This document shows, piece by piece, positions 58,190-64,000 of a DNA stretch of 64,000 bases. The position numbers were made by a program, and so were the translations under genes. Position 1 is the stretch's first letter, and every line of letters begins with the position of its first letter. This stretch comes from Clostridium scatologenes (GTDB lineage: Bacteria > Bacillota > Clostridia > Clostridiales > Clostridiaceae): positions 5,332,001 to 5,396,000 of the forward strand of contig NZ_CP009933.1 of NCBI RefSeq assembly GCF_000968375.1, read 5' to 3'. Below the pieces are notes generated by a model. The model was not told where the DNA came from, searched no databases, and saw only the letters and a program-made list of their open reading frames with translations.

Positions 58190-60049
58190 ATGAATAGAAT
58201 TTCTGATGATATATTATTTAAGGTGGAAAAGCCCGCTCGCTATATAGGAGGAGAGCTTAATTCCTATAATAAAGATAAAAATAAAGTTGATATTAGATTT
58301 GCATTTTGTTTTCCTGATGTATATGAAGTTGGTATGTCTCATCTTGGAATGAGAATTCTTTACTATGTACTTAATGAAAGAAAAGATACTTTTTGTGAAA
58401 GAGTTTTTGCACCTTGGGTAGATATGGAAAAACTTATGAGGGAAAATAATATACCTCTATATGCATTAGAAACTAAAGACCCTATAAAGGATTTTGATTT
58501 CATAGGATTCACTCTTCAATATGAAATGAGTTATACAAATATACTAAATATGATTGATTTAGCAGGTATTTCTGTTAGAGCATCAGAAAGAGGAGAAGAA
58601 GATCCTATAATTATGTGTGGAGGTCCTTGTGCATACAATCCAGAACCACTTTATGATATAGCAGATTTCTTTGCTATGGGCGAAGGTGAAGAACAAATGG
58701 ATGAGATCATGGATTTGTACAAAAAGTATAAGGGTAAGAAGCAGAAAAAAGAATTTTTAAGAGAACTTTCACATATAGAAGGTATCTATGTACCATCACT
58801 TTACAGTGTAGAATATAAAGAAGATGGAACTATTAAAGAATTTAAACCTTTGTATGACGATGTACCAGAAAAGGTAAAGAAGAGAATAATAAAGAATTTT
58901 AATGATGTTGAGTATCCAGATAAATTTATTGTTCCATATACAGATATAGTACATGATAGAATAATGCTTGAAACTTTCAGAGGATGCAGCAGAGGTTGTA
59001 GATTCTGTCAGGCTGGCATGATATATAGACCTATAAGAGAAAAAACAACAGATAAGTTAATGGAGCTTGCAGAAAAGCTTATAAAGTCCACAGGTTATTC
59101 AGAGCTTTCACTAACTTCTTTAAGTATATGTGATTATTCAAACATACAAGGCTTAATACATAAGCTTGTAGAAAAATATGAAAAGGATAGAGTAGGAGTA
59201 TCACTTCCGTCTCTTAGAATAGATTCATTTTTTGTAGATATGATAAATCAAATACAAAAGGTTAGAAAAACAGGTTTAACTTTTGCACCAGAAGCTGGAA
59301 CTCAGAGAATGAGAGATGTTATAAATAAAGGTGTAACAGAACAAAATCTAATGGAATCATCAAGAAGTGCCTTTGAATCAGGCTGGTCTACTATAAAATT
59401 ATACTTTATGTTAGGACTTCCTTATGAAACTATGGAAGATGTAAAAGGTATTGCTGATTTATCACAAAAGGTAGTAGATCAATATTTTGGTGTACCAAAG
59501 GAAAAGAGAAAGAAAGGCTTAAGAGTAACAGTAAGTACTGCAATATTTGTACCTAAGCCATTTACTCCATTCCAATGGGCTCCACAGATAACAATGGAAG
59601 ATGTAAGGGAAGAAATAGGTGTTTTAAGATCGGAAATAAAGAGCAGAAACATTGTGTATAATTGGCATGAAAGTCCTGTTAGCTATTTAGAAGCTATATT
59701 TGCAAGAGGAGATAGAAGGGTTTGCGACGTGTTAATTAAAGCATTTGAAAAAGGTGCTAAATTTGATGGATGGTCAGAATACTTTAACTTTGATACTTGG
59801 ATGGAAGCATTTAAAGAATGTGGTGTAGACGGTGATTTTTATGCTTACAGACAGAGGGAATATGATGAAGTACTTCCTTGGGACTTTATAGATGTTGGTG
59901 TAAACAAAGAATTCTTGATAAGAGAAAATGAAATGGCTAAAAAAGAAGAAGTAACTCCAGACTGCAGACAGGGATGTTATAATTGTGGAGTAAATGTTAA
60001 TTTAGAAGGGAAGTGCTTTGATAATGCATTATTTAATAAAGTTCAGTAA
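58190..60049 (+). CDS. B12-binding-like radical SAM protein (TIGR03960 type)
   Basis: A 619-residue protein. The N-terminal part (about 1-200, KVDIRFAFCFPDVYEVGMSH onward) resembles a cobalamin-binding-type domain. The radical SAM core has the cluster motif in RGCSRGCRFCQAG (C-x3-C-x2-C), then GVSLPSLRIDSF and FAPEAGTQRMRDVINKG. The C terminus ends in a CRQGCYNCGVN motif. Such proteins are encoded next to the DUF2344 protein and RNase G before rplU in many clostridia; function is unknown, probably RNA or ribosome modification. Its 3' end overlaps the next gene. Confidence 0.92.
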   Translation: MNRISDDILFKVEKPARYIGGELNSYNKDKNKVDIRFAFCFPDVYEVGMSHLGMRILYYVLNERKDTFCERVFAPWVDMEKLMRENNIPLYALETKDPIKDFDFIGFTLQYEMSYTNILNMIDLAGISVRASERGEEDPIIMCGGPCAYNPEPLYDIADFFAMGEGEEQMDEIMDLYKKYKGKKQKKEFLRELSHIEGIYVPSLYSVEYKEDGTIKEFKPLYDDVPEKVKKRIIKNFNDVEYPDKFIVPYTDIVHDRIMLETFRGCSRGCRFCQAGMIYRPIREKTTDKLMELAEKLIKSTGYSELSLTSLSICDYSNIQGLIHKLVEKYEKDRVGVSLPSLRIDSFFVDMINQIQKVRKTGLTFAPEAGTQRMRDVINKGVTEQNLMESSRSAFESGWSTIKLYFMLGLPYETMEDVKGIADLSQKVVDQYFGVPKEKRKKGLRVTVSTAIFVPKPFTPFQWAPQITMEDVREEIGVLRSEIKSRNIVYNWHESPVSYLEAIFARGDRRVCDVLIKAFEKGAKFDGWSEYFNFDTWMEAFKECGVDGDFYAYRQREYDEVLPWDFIDVGVNKEFLIRENEMAKKEEVTPDCRQGCYNCGVNVNLEGKCFDNALFNKVQ

Positions 60050-60734
60050 AGAAAGTAATATAAAATTCATAGGACATTTGGATTTTATGAGAACTATTCA
60101 AAGAATGGTTAAAAGATCAGAGCTTTCTGCTGAGTATTCTAAAGGATTTAATCCACATGTAAATATGTCTATAGCACAGCCTTTAGCTGTTGGTGTGTAT
60201 TCTTCTGGGGACTACATGGATTTAATGCTTGAAGAGACACCCGAAAATGTAATAGTAGAAAAATTAAATGAAGTTGCTCCAAGTGGCATAAAGGTTTTTG
60301 AAGCTGTAAAAATAGAGGATATTGAAAATAAAAAAATATTTAAATCAATGGCAGTTATAGATGCAGCAAAATATATAATACGTATAAAGTATAAAAATGT
60401 AGAGTCATTGAATGAGCAAATGGAGAAATTACTAAATTCAAAAGAGTGGAATACTATAAAGAAAAGCAAAAGCGGAGAAGCGGAAGTAGATATAAAAACT
60501 ATGATTAAAGAATTTAATTATAAAATAGAAGATAATGTTTTAATTATAGAAACTCTTATAGCTTGCGGAAGCAGACAAAACTTATCCGCAGAGCTTTTAG
60601 CAAAATATATTGGGCAAAATACTAAAGAGGCTAATATGGAAGCTTTTGTAGATATAAAAAGAGAAGAAATGTATGCTGAAGCAGAAGGAAAACTATTGCC
60701 ATTGCATGAGTTTGCAAGGCAAAGAGAAGCATAG
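60018..60734 (+). CDS. DUF2344 (TIGR03936) protein
   Basis: A 238-residue protein that in some bacteria is fused to the preceding radical SAM protein; here it is separate and overlaps that gene by 32 bases in another frame. The N-terminal YLIKFSKESNIKFIGHLDFMRTIQRMVKRS and PHVNMSIAQPLAVG are diagnostic. TTG 60018 has the better spacing to AAGGG; ATG 60024 is the alternative. A partner role with the radical SAM enzyme is inferred from the fusion. Confidence 0.9.
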   Translation: MIMHYLIKFSKESNIKFIGHLDFMRTIQRMVKRSELSAEYSKGFNPHVNMSIAQPLAVGVYSSGDYMDLMLEETPENVIVEKLNEVAPSGIKVFEAVKIEDIENKKIFKSMAVIDAAKYIIRIKYKNVESLNEQMEKLLNSKEWNTIKKSKSGEAEVDIKTMIKEFNYKIEDNVLIIETLIACGSRQNLSAELLAKYIGQNTKEANMEAFVDIKREEMYAEAEGKLLPLHEFARQREA

Positions 60735-60769
60735 GTAAGTTTTGTACCTAAATAAAAGGTGGTGTTAAT

Positions 60770-62206
60770 CTGAAGAATATATTTATAGAGAGACAAGAAA
60801 ATCTTTTAAGAATAGCTATAAAGGAAAATGATATTTTAAAGGAATGTTTTATAGAAGAGGAAACTGGAGAGCCTTATCCTGGAGAAATATACAAGGGTAT
60901 TGTTAAAAATATTGTACCTGCTATAAAATGTGCATTTGTGGATATTGGACATAAGAAAAATGTGTATATTTATTTAGATAATAAATTTAAGAATACAAAA
61001 CTAAAAAAAGGTGAAGAGCTTCTAGTTCAAGTAATAAAAGAGGACTTAGGAAATAAAGGAGCTAAAGTTACAAATGTTATAAGCATACCTGGTAAGTATT
61101 GTGTGTTAATGACTATGAGTAGGGAAGTAACTTTTTCAAGAAAAATAGAAGATAAGCTTATAAAGCAAAGTATAGCAGAACAATTAGTAAAACCTAATGA
61201 TATAGGAATAATGATAAGAACTGAGGCTATAAATGTTTCAATAGATGATATAAATAAAGAAATATCGAAACTTTATAGTATATATAGTAATATAAATAAT
61301 GAAGCAAAGTACTTTAATAAATTTGGTCTGTTATTTGATAATGGAGGAATTTTAGGAAGAGTTTTAAGGGATAGGTTAAACAATAATTGTAAAGTATATG
61401 CAAATACTGAAGAAGATGTTCAATACATAAATAAGTTTTTAGCAGATTCTTTCTATGGAAAGGTATCAGTAAAGCTTTATGATGATAACAGAACTTTATT
61501 TGATTACTATGGTATTGAAAGGGAAATATTGAGCCTTAGAAATAACAGGGTTTATTTAAAATGTGGAGGATACATTGTTATTGATAGAACAGAAGCCATG
61601 TATGTTATAGATGTAAACTCGGGGAAAAATGTAAAGAGTAGTTCTATAGAAAAAACAGCATATATCACTAATTACCAGGCAGCTGAAGAAATTGCAAGAC
61701 AGGTAGAGCTTAGAAATTTAAGTGGTATTATAGTTATAGATTTCATAGATATGGATAATGAACAAAATAGGGAAAAAATAATTCAAAAGCTTCAAGAAGG
61801 CTTTAAGGATGATAAAAATAAAACAGTAATTTATCCATTTACAGAGCTTAATTTGGTGCAAATAGCTAGAAGAAGGTCAGGAAAGTCTATATATGACTAT
61901 CTGGAAGAAAATTGCCAATTGTGCAGTGGGAAAGGAAAAAAATTAAGATTTTCATATATATGTATGCTCATAAAAAATGAAATTTTTAAAATAGATGAGC
62001 AGAGAGACATAAAAGACATACATATAGAAATAGATGAAATTTATTCTAATAATATAAAAAGTGATGTACTTACATTTATAAAAAACATAAATGCAATGGA
62101 TAAGACAATTTATGTTACATATAGAAGAGATGAGCATTTTAAGGTAGAACCTTTAATTTTTTCAAACCAAATAGAAAATTTAGAGATGTTTAAAATTTAT
62201 GAATAA
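60770..62206 (+). CDS. rng: Ribonuclease G/E, apparent CTG start
   Basis: About 478 residues if started at CTG 60770, giving (M)KNIFIERQENLLRIAIKEND, the expected N terminus with the S1 domain (GEIYKGIVKNIVPAIKCAFVDIG). The catalytic domain has DRTEAMYVIDVNSGKN (metal Asp) and a NCQLCSGKGKK Zn-link. It processes rRNA and degrades mRNA. AAAGGTGG lies 7 bases before the CTG; the frame opens at 60752 with no ATG, GTG or TTG before GTG 60938, which would delete the first half of the S1 domain. It therefore probably starts at CTG. Confidence 0.88.
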   Translation: MKNIFIERQENLLRIAIKENDILKECFIEEETGEPYPGEIYKGIVKNIVPAIKCAFVDIGHKKNVYIYLDNKFKNTKLKKGEELLVQVIKEDLGNKGAKVTNVISIPGKYCVLMTMSREVTFSRKIEDKLIKQSIAEQLVKPNDIGIMIRTEAINVSIDDINKEISKLYSIYSNINNEAKYFNKFGLLFDNGGILGRVLRDRLNNNCKVYANTEEDVQYINKFLADSFYGKVSVKLYDDNRTLFDYYGIEREILSLRNNRVYLKCGGYIVIDRTEAMYVIDVNSGKNVKSSSIEKTAYITNYQAAEEIARQVELRNLSGIIVIDFIDMDNEQNREKIIQKLQEGFKDDKNKTVIYPFTELNLVQIARRRSGKSIYDYLEENCQLCSGKGKKLRFSYICMLIKNEIFKIDEQRDIKDIHIEIDEIYSNNIKSDVLTFIKNINAMDKTIYVTYRRDEHFKVEPLIFSNQIENLEMFKIYE

Positions 62207-62211
62207 AAAAC

Positions 62212-62240
62212 TTTACAAATATAAATACATGTGTTAGAAT
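62212..62240 (+). promoter_or_regulatory. Promoter of rplU-prp-rpmA
   Basis: TTTACA (62212-62217), 17-base spacer, TAGAAT (62235-62240), just after the RNase G stop codon and directly before the L21 leader. Confidence 0.75.
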
Positions 62241-62246
62241 GGCATT

Positions 62247-62335
62247 TGTAGGCCGCACTGAGAAGGTTATTAAATTGCAATAATAAGTAATGATCTTATA
62301 TTGTATACCTTAAATGGCGAGACTGGATTGAGGAG
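62247..62335 (+). promoter_or_regulatory. L21 ribosomal-protein leader
   Basis: The 5' leader of rplU contains GTAGGCCGCACTGAGAAGG and a later GGCGAGACTGG before the ribosome site, consistent with the Firmicute L21 leader that lets L21 repress its own operon. Recognised by position and short motifs only; the fold was not computed. Confidence 0.55.
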
Positions 62336-62345
62336 GTGTATTTTA

Positions 62346-62660
62346 ATGTACGCAGTTGTAGTTACTGGAGGAAAACAGTATAAAGTTTCTGAAGGAGACG
62401 TTATATACGTTGAAAAATTAGATGCTGAAGTTGAATCAACAGTTGAACTTGACAACATTCTTGTTGTAAGTAAAGAAAGTGGAGAAACAGTTTTCGGCAA
62501 ACCATTAGTTGATGGAGCTAAGGTTACAGCAAAAGTTGTAGCTCAAGGAAAAGCTAAAAAAGTTCTTGTTTTCAAGTATAAGAGAAAGAAAGACTATAGA
62601 AAGAAACAAGGACATAGACAGCCTTACACTAAGCTTCAAATTGAAAAAATTAATGCTTAA
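62346..62660 (+). CDS. rplU: 50S ribosomal protein L21
   Basis: A 104-residue ribosomal protein (MYAVVVTGGKQYKVSEGDVI... KKDYRKKQGHRQPYTKLQIEKI). The KKDYRKKQGHRQ segment is the conserved 23S rRNA-binding signature. ATG 62346 follows GAGGAGGTG. First gene of rplU-prp-rpmA. Confidence 0.97.
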   Translation: MYAVVVTGGKQYKVSEGDVIYVEKLDAEVESTVELDNILVVSKESGETVFGKPLVDGAKVTAKVVAQGKAKKVLVFKYKRKKDYRKKQGHRQPYTKLQIEKINA

Positions 62661-62666
62661 TTAGTT

Positions 62667-62996
62667 ATGATTAACATAAATTTTTTTAAAAAAGAGAATA
62701 ACTTAGTTTCTATGAAAGCTAGTGGTCATGCAGGATTTGATGAATATGGAAAAGATATAGTTTGCAGTGCAGTTTCTGCATTAAGTGTAGCCATACTTAA
62801 TGGTATAACTGATGTAATGCACTTTAAGCCTGATTTTCATATAGATGAAGATGGATTTTTGAGCATAAGTATTGAAAATTTACATATAGAACAAATTAAA
62901 GCATGCCAAGTATTAATGGAAACTTTATTATTAGGTTTGCAAAATATTGAAATTAACTATGGTGAATATATAAATGTAAAAGTGGAGGAGGTGTAG
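62667..62996 (+). CDS. prp: Ribosomal-processing cysteine protease Prp
   Basis: A 109-residue protease of the YsxB/Prp family that removes the N-terminal extension of ribosomal protein L27. The catalytic His is in SGHAGFDEYGKD and the Cys in DIVCSAVSAL. It lies between rplU and rpmA as in nearly all Firmicutes. The L27 encoded next has the matching extension, so enzyme and substrate are in one operon. Confidence 0.95.
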   Translation: MININFFKKENNLVSMKASGHAGFDEYGKDIVCSAVSALSVAILNGITDVMHFKPDFHIDEDGFLSISIENLHIEQIKACQVLMETLLLGLQNIEINYGEYINVKVEEV

Positions 62997-63000
62997 TAGA

Positions 63001-63306
63001 ATGATACTAATTAACCTTCAGTTATTTGCTCATAAAAAAGGAGTAGGTAGCTCAAGAAACGGTAGAGATAGTGAATCTAAAAGACTTGGAACTAAATGTG
63101 CTGATGGACAGTTTGTTCTTGCTGGAAACATATTAGTTAGACAAAGAGGAACGAAGATTCATCCAGGAAATAACGTAGGTAAAGGCGGAGATGATACTCT
63201 TTTTGCTAAAATTGACGGAGTTGTTAAATACGAAAGAGTTGGAAAAGACAAGAAAAAAGCTAGCGTATATCCTGTAGATGTTGAAGAAATTGTAGCAGCA
63301 GAATAA
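63001..63306 (+). CDS. rpmA: 50S ribosomal protein L27, with cleavable N terminus
   Basis: A 101-residue protein beginning MILINLQLFAHKKGVGSS. The stretch LQLFA-HKKG is the Prp cleavage site, so mature L27 begins at His-Lys-Lys-Gly; this tail reaches the peptidyl-transferase centre. The body (SKRLGTKCADGQFVLAGNIL, RQRGTKIHPGNNVGKGGDDTLFA) is typical. An AGGAGGTG ribosome site sits inside the end of prp. Followed by a terminator. Confidence 0.97.
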   Translation: MILINLQLFAHKKGVGSSRNGRDSESKRLGTKCADGQFVLAGNILVRQRGTKIHPGNNVGKGGDDTLFAKIDGVVKYERVGKDKKKASVYPVDVEEIVAAE

Positions 63307-63318
63307 TTTAAAAATAAG

Positions 63319-63343
63319 GCACCCTTTACGAGGGTGCTTTTTT
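63319..63343 (+). terminator. Terminator of rplU-prp-rpmA
   Basis: GCACCCT (63319-63325) / AGGGTGC (63331-63337), loop TTACG, followed by six T. Confidence 0.92.
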
Positions 63344-63648
63344 AAAACTTTAATTAGATAATAAATGGTTTAATTTGGAATCGATAAAAGTATTTGTTGA
63401 TAGAAACGTATAAAGATATAAGTATGAAAATTAACATTAAGCGTAAAATTTGATATGAAATTTTTAATATATATTATAATTAAAAGTGTAATTTAGTTAA
63501 TAATATATTTAGTAACTTTGATAATAGCATTAAAGATGTTTACATATATTTGGTTGTAGACTAGAAAAAAGTCTATTACAATTTGGCTTAGATAAGTTTT
63601 TTATATTACTAAGCAGTTAATGTTAGGTAAAAAAAGGAGATGAATTTA
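63344..63648. other. Intergenic before obgE
   Basis: About 305 AT-rich bases. A small inverted repeat TAGACT/AGTCTA (63557-63575) is the only structure noticed. The end carries the AAGGAGATG ribosome site of obgE. Confidence 0.4.
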
Positions 63649-64000
63649 GTGTTTGTAGATACAGTAAAAATATTTATTAAATCTGGAGATGGTGGAGATG
63701 GTGCAAGTACTTTTAGAAGAGAAAAGTATATAGCACTTGGAGGTCCTGATGGTGGCGATGGAGGCAAAGGAGGAAATGTAGTTTTAGTAGCAGATCCTAA
63801 TATGACTACTCTTTTAGATTTTACATATAAAAGAAAGTATAAAGCAGAACCAGGAGGCAATGGAAGTGGATCTAAATGCTTTGGTAAGGATGGAGAAACA
63901 TTATATATAAAAGTTCCTATGGGTACTGTAATAAGGGATGCAGAAACAAATAAAATAATGGCAGATTTATCTCATAAAGAAGATAAATATGTAGTTGCTA
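63649..64000 (+). CDS. obgE: GTPase ObgE, 5' part (runs off the window)
   Basis: The first 117 codons of the Obg GTPase: (M)FVDTVKIFIKSGDGGDGASTF and the glycine-rich Obg fold (GGPDGGDGGKGGNVVLVAD; KAEPGGNGSGSKCFGKDG). Obg assists 50S assembly and links to stringent response and sporulation. It starts at GTG 63649, seven bases after AAGGAG. The GTPase domain lies beyond the window. Position after rpmA is the conserved Firmicute order. Confidence 0.95.
   Translation, partial: MFVDTVKIFIKSGDGGDGASTFRREKYIALGGPDGGDGGKGGNVVLVADPNMTTLLDFTYKRKYKAEPGGNGSGSKCFGKDGETLYIKVPMGTVIRDAETNKIMADLSHKEDKYVVA

Noticed and set aside
62220..62345. A tRNA gene before rplU (GGCCGC... segment)
   Set aside because: No cloverleaf can be formed; position and motifs fit the L21 leader.
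1..64000. CRISPR array
   Set aside because: No regularly spaced identical repeats of 24-40 bases with unique spacers were seen; the repeats at 9.9 kb, 13-14 kb and 39 kb are of other kinds.

Overview
The window is a low-GC (AT-rich) Firmicute chromosome segment, almost certainly from a cluster I Clostridium with an acetogen-type C1 and hydrogen metabolism. The evidence is a selenocysteine formate dehydrogenase directly followed by an NADP-type electron-bifurcating hydrogenase set (the fdh-hyt arrangement known from C. autoethanogenum and C. ljungdahlii), a second HydABC-type hydrogenase, formate-tetrahydrofolate ligase under a ZTP riboswitch, and the Bacillus/Clostridium maf-radC-mreBCD-min-spoIVF-rplU-prp-rpmA-obg synteny. 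The exact species cannot be fixed from sequence alone.

Region 1, about 1-14,800, is accessory DNA. It holds an intact serine recombinase at the left end and a decayed recombinase fragment in opposite orientation near 10.2 kb. Between them lie small secreted DUF3888-like proteins, a HEPN-like protein and several unrecognised genes. It also holds a compact run of plus-strand genes (6.5-9.7 kb) that looks like defence or genome-conflict cargo: a TIR/deoxyribosyltransferase-like protein, a bactofilin-like beta-helix protein, a GIY-YIG nuclease-like protein and an unknown 370-residue protein. A phage- or plasmid-like three-gene operon (10.7-12.3 kb) and a partly deleted duplicate of a small membrane-anchored gene (13-14.7 kb) follow.

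Region 2, about 15,000-23,800, is core metabolism and housekeeping: flavodiiron protein FprA, the ZTP riboswitch with fhs, a 45-residue basic protein, a YbjQ-family protein, polA-coaE-lytic transglycosylase, tRNA-Leu(GAG) and a likely 6S RNA.

Region 3, about 24,500-40,200, is the energy-metabolism block. It comprises hydC-hydB-hydA, then fdhF (Sec at codon 139, with a bacterial SECIS hairpin), a structured intergenic element, and hytC-hytB-hytD, a strong internal terminator, then hytE1-hytA-hytE2. A sigma-54 activator gene converges on the cluster. Its upstream region contains three long perfect palindromes and faces an ACT-domain gene. Together these genes can interconvert H2, formate/CO2, NAD(P)H and reduced ferredoxin, and fhs takes formate into the tetrahydrofolate branch of the Wood-Ljungdahl pathway.

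Region 4, about 40,200-64,000, is cell-shape, division, sporulation and ribosome housekeeping: leucyl aminopeptidase, GNAT, SPOR protein, maf, radC, mreB, an interrupted mreC, mreD, two tandem PBP2 genes, minCDE, rodA, mgsA, the spoIVFA/spoIVFB pair, a radical SAM pair, RNase G with an apparent CTG start, the L21 leader with rplU-prp-rpmA, and the 5' end of obgE at the window edge.
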